Shown here: positions 1-7,472 of the stretch, in pieces
How the letters are laid out: each line of letters begins with the position of its first letter
Numbering within the stretch: position 1 is the first letter of the stretch
From: Terriglobia bacterium
Lineage (GTDB): Bacteria > Acidobacteriota > Terriglobia > 20CM-2-55-15
Length of the DNA stretch: 42,543 nucleotides
NCBI GenBank assembly: GCA_036496425.1
Contig: DASXLG010000307.1
Coordinates: forward strand, 1 to 42,543
Direction of reading: 5' to 3'
Position numbers and translations under genes: made by a program
The notes under the pieces: model-generated
Told to the model about the DNA's origin: nothing
The model's input: the letters and a program-made list of their open reading frames with translations, nothing else
Databases searched by the model: none

Positions 1-188
1 CTGGCGCGATGTTTTGTAAGCAGGCGCGATGTTTTTTAAGCAGGCGCGATGTTTTGTAAGCAGGCGCGATGTTTTGTAAGCAGGCGCGATGTTTTGTAAG
101 CAGGCGCGTTGTTTTATTAGCAGGCGCGATGTTTTGTTGGCCGGCGCGATGTTTTGTTGGCAGGCGCGATGTTTTATTAGCGGGCGCG
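1..188. repeat. 20-bp tandem repeat array, about 9.5 copies
   Basis: A unit close to CAGGCGCGATGTTTTGTAAG is repeated head to tail with an exact 20-base period and no spacers. The first five units are nearly identical; later ones drift at the 3' end (TTATTAG, TTGTTGG). The array is cut by the window edge, so its full size is unknown. No ORF runs through it convincingly. It lies 180-370 bases upstream of a sigma-54 promoter, so it could be a distal binding array or simply a minisatellite-like repeat. Confidence 0.95.
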
Positions 189-254
189 TGCGCATATATA
201 TAAGGTAGGGCCTCCGCATCCCCAGGTTCCGGCTTCTTCCTCGATCCCCGGCCC

Positions 255-298
255 ACCCTGAACTGCCAGTTCAGGAATCCTGACATTCAGTTCAGGGT
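255..298. promoter_or_regulatory. operator-like dyad with repeated AGTTCAG half sites
   Basis: The outer arms ACCCTGAACT (255-264) and AGTTCAGGGT (289-298) are perfect reverse complements. A third half site, AGTTCAG at 268-274, pairs with the left arm to make the tighter palindrome CTGAACT-GCC-AGTTCAG. This gives three copies of one 7-base half site in 44 bases. The centre is about 120 bases upstream of the predicted sigma-54 start site, a usual distance for an enhancer bound by a sigma-54 activator. The FHA-type activator at 1345 is the obvious candidate binder; that link is inferred. Confidence 0.55.
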
Positions 299-370
299 AC
301 CCGTGGCGATCCTTCCCAGCGAAGAACCTAACTCGTTGATAAATATAGTTCGGCCAGACCCTGCCCCATT

Positions 371-385
371 TGGCACGGCGGTTGC
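371..385 (+). promoter_or_regulatory. sigma-54 (RpoN) promoter, -24/-12 type
   Basis: TGGCACG, four bases, then TTGC matches the sigma-54 consensus at every core position. The invariant GG (372-373) and GC (384-385) are separated by exactly ten bases. Transcription would begin near 397, giving a leader of about 50 bases before the ATG at 448. I noticed no other intergenic match in the window. A gene for a GAFTGA-containing sigma-54 activator follows immediately downstream. Confidence 0.8.
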
Positions 386-447
386 GTTATAGGAGCCCGC
401 GAGACGTGATCTCGCAAAAACAAACTTCACAGAAAGAGGAAAAAAAC

Positions 448-1098
448 ATGGCTACAAAGTCGAAGATTCTGAAATTGAACATTGTTCATCCGTCCCCGAG
501 AACGAAGGTCGCGGACTTGTTGTCCCGCGGTCACTCGGTTTTCACGGACATGGGCGTCAAGGTTGACGTGTTCGGGACCCCGCCCCTTCCCTTGACAACG
601 CTGAAGCAGGACCTGGACAACCTGACCACGTCGTCTGCGGCTGCAAACGATGGCGGCAAGAAAGACATTGCGCAACGGGATAAGGACCGTCAGGTGGTCG
701 AGCAGGATCTGGATCTGCTCTCCGCCTGGGTGCTGAAGATTGCCAATGGCGATCCGGCCATCGTCACATCCAGTGGCTTCATGCTGGCTTCGCCACGTGC
801 GAAGTCCTCGCCTGAGCCGCTGCCGCAGCCGGTGGTGGATTCCGTCACTCAAGGGGTGAGCCGCCAGCTGCTGGCTGAGATTTCTCCCGTTCCGAAGGCG
901 CACGGTTACGTTTTGCGTATTGCACCGCTGACAAACGGGGTCCCCGACACCTGGACCGAAGTCACCGTGACCTCCACCAAGGGCGCGGTGGCGTTCAACG
1001 ACCTGACGCCGGGTACCATCTATGCATTCCAGGTTAAAGCGCTCGGTAAAGCGGGCTTTACGAACTGGAGTGATTCCGTTACACGCATGTGCATCTAG
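448..1098 (+). CDS. small fibronectin type III domain protein (216 aa)
   Basis: No signal peptide is visible. Residues about 1-105 look helical and charged and contain a stretch rich in Asp, Lys and Gln (DGGKKDIAQRDKDRQ). The C-terminal ~80 residues read as one Fn3 domain, with the typical strand ending LTPGTIYAFQVKALG and a final TNWSDSV. The ATG at 448 is chosen over upstream in-frame starts because a purine-rich Shine-Dalgarno (AAAGAGGA) lies seven bases before it and because the sigma-54 promoter would start transcription inside the longer reading frame. Proteins of this plan (helical N-part plus one Fn3) occur in several phyla without a known function. Monocistronic, with a hairpin just after the stop. 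The promoter type suggests regulated, possibly high expression under control of the neighbouring activator. Confidence 0.8.
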   Translation: MATKSKILKLNIVHPSPRTKVADLLSRGHSVFTDMGVKVDVFGTPPLPLTTLKQDLDNLTTSSAAANDGGKKDIAQRDKDRQVVEQDLDLLSAWVLKIANGDPAIVTSSGFMLASPRAKSSPEPLPQPVVDSVTQGVSRQLLAEISPVPKAHGYVLRIAPLTNGVPDTWTEVTVTSTKGAVAFNDLTPGTIYAFQVKALGKAGFTNWSDSVTRMCI

Positions 1099-1109
1099 CG
1101 TGATGGCCT

Positions 1110-1135
1110 GGGCCTGCCGCGAAAGTGGCAGGCCC
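1110..1135 (+). terminator. hairpin terminator after the Fn3 gene
   Basis: GGGCCTGCC (1110-1118) pairs with GGCAGGCCC (1127-1135) over an 8-base loop, eleven bases after the stop codon. Only a short T run follows (CATTTC), so it is a strong hairpin but a weak textbook rho-independent terminator. Confidence 0.65.
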
Positions 1136-1165
1136 GCATTTCAACCTTTGCATTGTCCCAGCTTG

Positions 1166-1246
1166 ACCACCCCGTCTGCTCGCAATAAGGTGGCTTCGCG
1201 ACTATCTTATGGAGCTCGCATCCACCCCTCCTGTGTCAGGAGGGGA
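1166..1246. repeat. half copy of the dispersed palindromic element
   Basis: This matches one half of the elements at 3222, 34556 and 37422: GACCACCCCGTCTGCTCGC, then AATAAGGTGGCTTCGCG, ending in a small palindrome with arms CCCCTCCTG/CAGGAGGGG (1225-1245). It aligns best with the reverse complement of the left half of the 34556 copy. It lies upstream of the FHA activator gene. A degenerate TTTGTGCCTTTTGTG-type repeat follows at about 1266-1290. Confidence 0.7.
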
Positions 1247-1344
1247 GTTGCAGAACTGCACTACATCTTGTGCCTTTTGTGCTTCTTGTGTTCCGTTCTT
1301 TGCTTGTTGCCAGATTTGTTCACACCTTATAAGATGCCCGCCCC

Positions 1345-3207
1345 ATGGGCGCCAGACTTAGAGCGATTTCGGGACCGCTGGAAGGGAAGGAGTTTCCCTT
1401 CTTAGACAAGGAAACCACCGTCGGCAGAGGTGCGGAGAACCATATCGTCCTGAAGGATCCGTTGGTGTCCAAGCTGCATTTTGCGTTCTGGAGCGAGAGC
1501 GGGAAGTATTACTTCCGCCACGTCGGCACGCGGAATGGCGTCCGGGTCGACGGTGAGGTGAGCCTCCGCGGTCCGCTGAAGGAGGGCAGCCGGATCGAGT
1601 GCGGCACCACTATCTTTGTGGTTCTGATTCAAGACAGAGTGCCGCAGAAGTTTCTGACCGTGATCGACGGCGAGATCGCGAAAAACCAGGCTCTCGAAAC
1701 CTTGCGCGTGGATTATTCCTCGATCGCGGACCTGACGTCCTACTATCGTGGGGGCATGGGGGCGGCTATCCAGATGGGCAGCTGTCTGAAGGCGATTCAA
1801 GATCCGCTCAAGCTGCTGGCGCACCTTCTCGATCTGATTTTCCGTATCATTCCTGCCAAATGCGGAGCGATCCTGATCAACGGCAAGCACATCGGGCCCG
1901 AGCCGGGCGATTTCGTTCTTCAGATCTATCGCGACTCCCGTTCCGGCCGCATAGAGCCCTTTCCTTTCAATACCCGGCTTGTGGCCGAAGTCCAGGCAAC
2001 GCGCGAACCCCGCATGCCGAGCACGATCGTTCCTCCCACGATTTGCGTTCCCTTGCTTTCCGGCGAACAGCTCAAGGGCGTCCTTTATCTGGAAGGTGTC
2101 CGGGGCGCGGCCGCCTTCGAGCCGGAGCATCTGCAATGGGCCGAGCAACTCGCGGATATGCTGGTCACGGGGCTCGGTGAGTCGCGGCAGGTCGAAACCA
2201 TCCGTCACGAAAGGGATGTGTTGAAAGCGGGGCAAGGGACCGGCCCCGAGCTGGTCGGAGAAAGCGAGGCCATCCAAAGCGTTCTCGAACGGATCGAAGT
2301 TGCAGCAGGCTCGGATATCCCGGCTCTGATCACAGGCGAGACCGGGACCGGTAAGGAGGTCGTCGCCCGGATGATTCATGCGAGGAGCAACCGTGCCGCT
2401 GAACCTTTTGTCGCTGTCAACTGTCCGGCCGTCCCCGAAACGCTCTTCGAAAGCGAGCTTTACGGGCACGTCAAAGGTGCCTTCACCGGCGCGACCGAAT
2501 CCCGGGACGGCAAGTTCAAGCTGGCGGACCGCGGGACGCTGCTGCTGGACGAGATCGGCGAGCTGAAGATGGAGATGCAGCCGAAACTGCTCCGTGCCCT
2601 GGAGCAGTTCGAATTCGAGCCGGTCGGCTCTAAACGAACCGTGACAGTCGACGTCCGTGTGATCGCCTCCACGAACGTGGACCTGGAAGAGGCGGTCCGC
2701 CATCACCGCTTTCGCGAGGATCTGTATCAGCGCCTGAAGGACCTCATTATCGTCCTGCCGCCTTTACGCGAGCGGCGCGAAGATATCCCGCTGCTGCTCG
2801 ATCATTTTCTGGGCCGCTTCGGGACCGGCGCCGGAGTCAGCGGGATCGCGCCGGACGCCCTGAAAGCCGTGCTGGCCTACGATTGGCCAGGCAATGTCCG
2901 GGACCTCCGCGGCATGGTCCGGTCCGGAGTGGCGTTCGCGAAGGCCGGCGGCTCGCCTGTTATCCGGATGAAAGATTTGCCTCCGGCACTGCTGGAGCCA
3001 CGGAGCGCGGCTGCCGCAGCCGCCGCACCTGCACCTGCACAAAGTAACGTCCGAAAGAGCGCCCGCGAGATCGCGCTCGACATCGTGACGGCCGAGATCG
3101 AGAGGGTTTATGCCGAAACCCGCAATAAAGCGGAAACGGCGAGACGCCTCGGCTACAGCGAACGCTATGTGTACCGGAGGCTCGAGAGCGGAAATAAGGA
3201 CCGATAG
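1345..3207 (+). CDS. FHA-GAF-AAA+ sigma-54-dependent transcriptional activator
   Basis: 620 aa. Residues ~5-95 form a forkhead-associated (FHA) domain with the phosphothreonine-binding signature residues R28, S42, H45 and N64. A GAF-like domain follows at ~135-275. The sigma-54 AAA+ module occupies ~300-530: Walker A GETGTGKE (~331), the sigma-54 contact loop GAFTGA (~378), Walker B LLLDEIGE (~400) and the RFREDLYQRL segment. After an Ala/Pro linker, a Fis-type helix-turn-helix ends the protein (ETARRLGYSERYVYRRL). FHA in place of a receiver domain means control by a phosphorylated protein partner rather than by a classical histidine kinase; the Ser/Thr kinase encoded next (3434) is the obvious partner. 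Family and fold are clear; partner and target are inferred. The ATG at 1345 is used because the FHA domain begins at once; no good Shine-Dalgarno is visible. Confidence 0.93.
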   Translation: MGARLRAISGPLEGKEFPFLDKETTVGRGAENHIVLKDPLVSKLHFAFWSESGKYYFRHVGTRNGVRVDGEVSLRGPLKEGSRIECGTTIFVVLIQDRVPQKFLTVIDGEIAKNQALETLRVDYSSIADLTSYYRGGMGAAIQMGSCLKAIQDPLKLLAHLLDLIFRIIPAKCGAILINGKHIGPEPGDFVLQIYRDSRSGRIEPFPFNTRLVAEVQATREPRMPSTIVPPTICVPLLSGEQLKGVLYLEGVRGAAAFEPEHLQWAEQLADMLVTGLGESRQVETIRHERDVLKAGQGTGPELVGESEAIQSVLERIEVAAGSDIPALITGETGTGKEVVARMIHARSNRAAEPFVAVNCPAVPETLFESELYGHVKGAFTGATESRDGKFKLADRGTLLLDEIGELKMEMQPKLLRALEQFEFEPVGSKRTVTVDVRVIASTNVDLEEAVRHHRFREDLYQRLKDLIIVLPPLRERREDIPLLLDHFLGRFGTGAGVSGIAPDALKAVLAYDWPGNVRDLRGMVRSGVAFAKAGGSPVIRMKDLPPALLEPRSAAAAAAAPAPAQSNVRKSAREIALDIVTAEIERVYAETRNKAETARRLGYSERYVYRRLESGNKDR

Positions 3208-3221
3208 CTCGGTGGCGTGGA

Positions 3222-3410
3222 CATTCCCCGCCTTTTCAAGGCGGGGTGCCCGAGCGATCAAACGTTAGAACGCTCGGGCGGGGCGGTTATCCACGAACCG
3301 CGCAGCGCACCTTATTTTGTTGGAAGTTACTAACCGCCCCGTCTGCGCCGCTAAGGAACGGAACCATTTTATTTGTGGCGCATCCACCCCGCCTTGAAAA
3401 GGCGGGGTAT
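3222..3410. repeat. dispersed palindromic element, copy 1 (about 189 bp)
   Basis: Both ends carry small palindromes that are inverted copies of each other: ATTCCCCGCCTTTTCAAGGC at the left and CCCCGCCTTGAAAAGGCGGG at the right. The interior holds the shared core GCGCACCTTATTTTGTTG followed by TACTAACCGCCCCGTCTGCG. There is no ORF of note. It fills the whole gap between the activator and kinase genes, so any kinase promoter must lie in or right after it. Copies 2 and 3 are at 34556 and 37422, with a half copy at 1166. Confidence 0.85.
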
Positions 3411-3433
3411 ATACCTATACCGGACGCCGTATA

Positions 3434-5062
3434 ATGCCGCTACTCGAAATGAAGAGATACAAGCTGGAACGGGAACTCGGGCAGGGAACCGCGGGCATCG
3501 TCTATAAGGCCTTAGATACACTCACGGAGCAGATCGTCGCGGTGAAAGTGTTTCACGATTTCCTCGGCGTCCCGGTACGCGAGCTGGAGATCGCCCGCCG
3601 GATCCGGCATCCCAACGTATGCTGCGTCCACGAATATCATGAAGAGGACGGAGTCAAATTGCTGTCGATGGAGTACATCGATGGCCTCACTCTGGCGGAG
3701 CGGCTCCCTGAAGGGGCGCTTTCCCGGAGCGAAATCCTGACCATCGCCGGCGAATTCCTCGACGGCCTTGAAGCGATCCATAAGATGGGTTCCATGCATC
3801 TCGACCTGAAGCCTGGAAACCTCATGCTCACGCGAGATGGCCACGTCAAAATCCTGGACTTCGGACAAGCCCGCCGGATCGATCCCGATGATTACGAAAC
3901 CGGAAACGCCCCGGGCGGCACTCCCGCATACCGCGCTCCCGAACTGTCAACTGGCGCGCCGCGTGATCCGCGCGCAGATATCTATTCCTTCGGAGTGATT
4001 TTCGCCGAGATGCTTTGCGGCGAGCACCCCAGACCGCCGGTTCCGATCGATTTTCCCGCCGATGTGCGGGGCGAGGTCCGATCCACGATCGAATGCTGCG
4101 TCGAGATGGATCGCAACAAGCGCTTCAACTCGGTTGCGGATGTTCGCAACGCAGCGGCCCTGAACGCGCCACAGCTGCAGCCGTCCCGGGGCCGCACCGC
4201 GTTTCTAGCCGCCGCGGCCGCCGCATTAATTCTGATCGCAATCTACTTTTTCTCTTCTGTCGGCGCAGTAAAGAACGCCGCAACATCCGGACAAGGGACG
4301 AAAACGGTTGTGAAACGGGAGCAGAAGACGATTGACCGCGTCGCCGTCCTTAACTTCCACAACCTCAGCGGCGACGCCGCTCTCGAGTCTTACACGGCCG
4401 GCATTGCAGAAACCATCACCGCCGAGCTCGCGCAGGTCAGCGGGCTCATTGTCGTCGACCGCGATCGCGTGCTCAGCGCCGCCCACGATATCGACATCCC
4501 GAAGTTGGATATCATTCCAGCCGCCAACGCCGCAGAGATCGGCAAAGCCATCGGAGTCGACGCGCTGATTACCGGAAGCATCCAGAAATCCGGCACGGAC
4601 GTGAGGCTCATCGGACGTATCATCGATTCCGCTACCGGCCAGGTGTTCGGCTCTACGCCCGCTATTGACGGCGCATTCCAGGACCTCTTTAAACTGCAGG
4701 CCGATCTCGCCGGGCAATTAGTCGCCCTCATTCACGGCACTCCCGTCGAGCGTTCCCAGAAAGCGCCTCGCGACGCGCACAGCAGCGAAGCCTTCCAGGC
4801 GTTCTCGAGCGGCGTCTACTACCTGGAGCACGATCTTCCCGCCGATGCCCTCAAAGCCTTCGACCGAACGCTCGCGATCGATCGGCAATATCCCGCCGCC
4901 AACCATTACCGCGGTCTGACGCTCGCGAAGCTGAACCGCCTCGATGACGCAAGCGATGCTTTCAAGCGTGCCCTTCCGCAATCGAAAGCCGAAGAAGACC
5001 GTCACCTGGAACTGGCGTCCGGCCTATTCCAGCTCCGTCAGCGGCATTGTCCGCGCCAATGA
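3434..5062 (+). CDS. membrane Ser/Thr protein kinase, N-terminal part of a frameshifted gene
   Basis: 542 aa as it stands. The kinase domain (~9-235) has the glycine loop GQGTAGIVYK, the catalytic Lys38 in AVKVF, HLDLKPGN in the catalytic loop (HLD instead of HRD), DFG in LDFGQARR, and APE in YRAPEL. One transmembrane helix (~256-275, Ala/Leu/Ile rich) is followed by a FlgO/TolB-like segment beginning RVAVLNFHNLSGD and then TPR-like helices (~445-520). The frame breaks at about 5020-5062: the sequence continues in the +1 frame as a PQQ-type propeller (next entry), so the intact product would be ~1300 aa, with the kinase in the cytoplasm and the TPR and propeller outside as a sensor. It follows the FHA activator on the same strand. 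The frameshift may be a real lesion or a sequencing error. Confidence 0.88.
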   Translation: MPLLEMKRYKLERELGQGTAGIVYKALDTLTEQIVAVKVFHDFLGVPVRELEIARRIRHPNVCCVHEYHEEDGVKLLSMEYIDGLTLAERLPEGALSRSEILTIAGEFLDGLEAIHKMGSMHLDLKPGNLMLTRDGHVKILDFGQARRIDPDDYETGNAPGGTPAYRAPELSTGAPRDPRADIYSFGVIFAEMLCGEHPRPPVPIDFPADVRGEVRSTIECCVEMDRNKRFNSVADVRNAAALNAPQLQPSRGRTAFLAAAAAALILIAIYFFSSVGAVKNAATSGQGTKTVVKREQKTIDRVAVLNFHNLSGDAALESYTAGIAETITAELAQVSGLIVVDRDRVLSAAHDIDIPKLDIIPAANAAEIGKAIGVDALITGSIQKSGTDVRLIGRIIDSATGQVFGSTPAIDGAFQDLFKLQADLAGQLVALIHGTPVERSQKAPRDAHSSEAFQAFSSGVYYLEHDLPADALKAFDRTLAIDRQYPAANHYRGLTLAKLNRLDDASDAFKRALPQSKAEEDRHLELASGLFQLRQRHCPRQ

Positions 5063-7352
5063 CACGGTGTGGCGCCACTTGCAACGGGATCTGTTCGCTC
5101 CGCACCGGCCGACATCCCTGCAGCGTGCCGCCTACGGCGAAAGCAACGGCAAGTCGACCGTCCTGCAGTTCGTGGATCTCGCCAAGCGGGGGTTCCGCCG
5201 GGTGGAGGTCGCGGATGAACACATTCTTTTGAACGCGAATGCCTACGGCAACGACAACCTGACGATCGTGCCGTCGATCGATCCGAAGGCCTCGCCCGCG
5301 CAACAGAAGATCGGCTTATATGCCTTTTCAAAAGACGGCAGCCTGGCCTGGCATGCCGGACTCGCCGATTTCGGCAAGGACATGCCGCGCTACGCACCCA
5401 TCGGCGGCGCCGTCTACATCTATTACCCGGCGTTGCGCCGCTTCGATCTGCTCGACGGCCGCACGGGTGATCGGCTGTGGGAGAGGGATGGTCTCGCATT
5501 GGACGGCGTCGAGGCGCCCTGGACCGCGAGCACGAAGGCTTACGGCGACATTTTCATATTGAGATCGGAAGGCGTCTATCACGCCATCCGGAAATCGAAT
5601 GGAAGCGATGCCTGGACCGTGCGCGTTCAGTCGAAGCAACCGTCGGAGCTGCTGACGACCCGGGGTCTGGTGGTCTTCGAGCCCGAACGCCGGATCTTCA
5701 TTGTCGATCTTGAAACCGGTAAGACGACGGGCGAAATCGCGATCGAGCAATTCGCGGATACGTTGCGGACGGCGGCCGGGCCGCAGTACCTGGTGAGCGC
5801 TATGGCGCGCGGCAGCGTCCTTTATATGATGGCCCGAAACCTCGATTTCTGCGCGATCGACCTGGCGAGGGCAGCCATCCTCTGGCGCACGCCTTTGAAA
5901 AGGACCGTGCAACATATTCGCGTCCTGGGCAACCGCCTTTACCTCGGTACGGCGCAGGGCGACATCGTGGTGCTCGATTCTGCCTCCGGCGCCGTGATTC
6001 GTACGATTCAGGTATCCGCCAAGGGCGTGCTGCTCGATAGTGTCGGCGATAATGGCCTGATCGTGCGGGCCGACAAGACACTCTACAGTCTGGCGCTTGA
6101 CGGCACCAAAAACTGGGAATACCCCGGCGTGGACATGGGGCCTGCCGTGACGTTTGTCGATGGCGCCGCGGTTTTCTATCGGTCTCCGCTGCAGATTTCG
6201 GCCATCGATACCGCAACCGGAAACCAGCTCTGGCAATACCAGGGCACCGGAACGACGCCACCATCGGTCCTGTCCGACAGCGGCCGGCTGTTCATTATCG
6301 ATGACACGGGCGTGAAGCAGTACCGGACTTCCGGACCCGCAACCGCCGTGACCGAGATGACCACGCTGACCGAGCTGGCGCGAACCTATCGCGCGAAGCA
6401 CGACTTGAATCAGGCGCGTGCGTTTGCCGCGCAGGCGTCGGTGCTCGATCCGGATTATCCGCCGCTGGTGCTGCTCGAGGCGCGGCTGTCGCAGGCGGCG
6501 GGCAACGCGGCAGAGAGTGGAAGGGAACTGGCACGCTACGCCGATCTGGTCGGGCTCGATTCGAACGATGGGCGGCGGACGATCGACGAATTGAAGCGCG
6601 ATCACGGGTTGTTATGGGTGACGCAGATCGGGACGGATGTCGCCGGCGAGCCGGTGCGAATTGGAGAGCGCCTCGTGAGCATCGGCCGGAAATCCGCGCA
6701 GGATTCGGAGGGTGTTCCCATCGATCGCACGATCATGGGCCTGGATCCCGAGACCGGCGCGATCGCCTGGCGCTTCGCCACCGAACGGTTCATCGCCTCG
6801 GTCGCCGTTCCGGAACCGCAACCTTGTATATATTACGTGGCCGGAAGTCAGGCCGACCTGAACAGCTTCTATCTCTACCGCGTCGATGTGCGCAGCGGTG
6901 ACCGCAAGCAGGTCGCCGTGTGGAAAGGCAAACAGCGTATCGACCAGGCCTGGATCGCGTTTGTCGGGAGCCGCATCTTCGTAGCCAGTGTGGTGCCCGA
7001 TATCAACACCCACACCGTTCAGGTCTTCGTCGACGCCTTCGACGCAGCCTCCGGCATGCATGCCTGGACGCACAACCAAACCCTGAAGATCGGCGACCGC
7101 GACGCCGGCGAACCGATCCGCATGTTTGTCGCGCGCGACAACCTGGCCGCGTACTCCGCCGGCGGGCAAACCTACGCGCTCCGCGTTGCGGATGGCTCGC
7201 TCCAGCCGGCGCCAACCTGGCCTATGCCTGCTGTCGAGTCCCGCGCACGCAGAGACTTACTCTGGCCGTCTTCAACGACGTTCATCGACGGCCGCCGGCT
7301 GTTCGCCTTCACGGCCCACGGCCACGCCTTCGCGATCCGGACCAGCGATTGA
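4944..7352 (+). CDS. PQQ-like beta-propeller sensor part of the split kinase gene
   Basis: Meaningful coding starts near 5022, where it takes over from the kinase frame; the first ~26 residues from 4944 are out-of-frame overlap. The rest is ~775 aa of repeating propeller blades marked by Trp motifs of the PQQ-repeat type: GDRLWERDG, GSDAWTVRV, AAILWRTPL, TKNWEYPG, GNQLWQYQG, GAIAWRFAT and GMHAWTHNQ. A helical, TPR-like spacer (LTELARTYRAKHDLNQARAF) lies about 475 residues in, separating two propeller groups. No start codon with a Shine-Dalgarno and no signal peptide is seen, which argues that this is the C-terminal portion of the kinase rather than a separate gene. Kinases with extracellular PQQ propellers are common in Acidobacteria and Planctomycetes. 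The ligand is unknown. Confidence 0.8.
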   Translation: MTQAMLSSVPFRNRKPKKTVTWNWRPAYSSSVSGIVRANDTVWRHLQRDLFAPHRPTSLQRAAYGESNGKSTVLQFVDLAKRGFRRVEVADEHILLNANAYGNDNLTIVPSIDPKASPAQQKIGLYAFSKDGSLAWHAGLADFGKDMPRYAPIGGAVYIYYPALRRFDLLDGRTGDRLWERDGLALDGVEAPWTASTKAYGDIFILRSEGVYHAIRKSNGSDAWTVRVQSKQPSELLTTRGLVVFEPERRIFIVDLETGKTTGEIAIEQFADTLRTAAGPQYLVSAMARGSVLYMMARNLDFCAIDLARAAILWRTPLKRTVQHIRVLGNRLYLGTAQGDIVVLDSASGAVIRTIQVSAKGVLLDSVGDNGLIVRADKTLYSLALDGTKNWEYPGVDMGPAVTFVDGAAVFYRSPLQISAIDTATGNQLWQYQGTGTTPPSVLSDSGRLFIIDDTGVKQYRTSGPATAVTEMTTLTELARTYRAKHDLNQARAFAAQASVLDPDYPPLVLLEARLSQAAGNAAESGRELARYADLVGLDSNDGRRTIDELKRDHGLLWVTQIGTDVAGEPVRIGERLVSIGRKSAQDSEGVPIDRTIMGLDPETGAIAWRFATERFIASVAVPEPQPCIYYVAGSQADLNSFYLYRVDVRSGDRKQVAVWKGKQRIDQAWIAFVGSRIFVASVVPDINTHTVQVFVDAFDAASGMHAWTHNQTLKIGDRDAGEPIRMFVARDNLAAYSAGGQTYALRVADGSLQPAPTWPMPAVESRARRDLLWPSSTTFIDGRRLFAFTAHGHAFAIRTSD

Positions 7353-7367
7353 AAATGAACCCGAGCA

Positions 7368-7397
7368 GCCGCAGATGACGCGGATGACGCAGATGGG
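7368..7397. repeat. dispersed GATGACGC repeat, copy at 7.4 kb
   Basis: GCCGCAGATGACGCGGATGACGCAGATGGG lies just after the propeller stop. The same wording recurs as a perfect hairpin at 29893-29961 and at 42485-42512. It is intergenic in all cases, consistent with a REP-like dispersed repeat. Confidence 0.75.
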
Positions 7398-7472
7398 CTG
7401 TGCGCATTTTTACTTCCCATCACGCGCACTTCGGCGTCACACTCTTGGGCAGAACGTCGTTGGAGAAATGTG

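Noticed and set aside
1-188. CRISPR array
   Set aside because: Repeats follow each other with no unique spacers and the unit is only 20 bases; no cas genes are in the window.
258-274. LexA (SOS) box
   Set aside because: GAAC and GTTC are separated by five bases, unlike the four- or seven-base spacing of known LexA boxes, and no SOS gene follows.
1022-1405. Plus-strand ORF between the Fn3 and activator genes
   Set aside because: It crosses the terminator hairpin, the half-copy repeat and the true activator start; its translation is a shadow.
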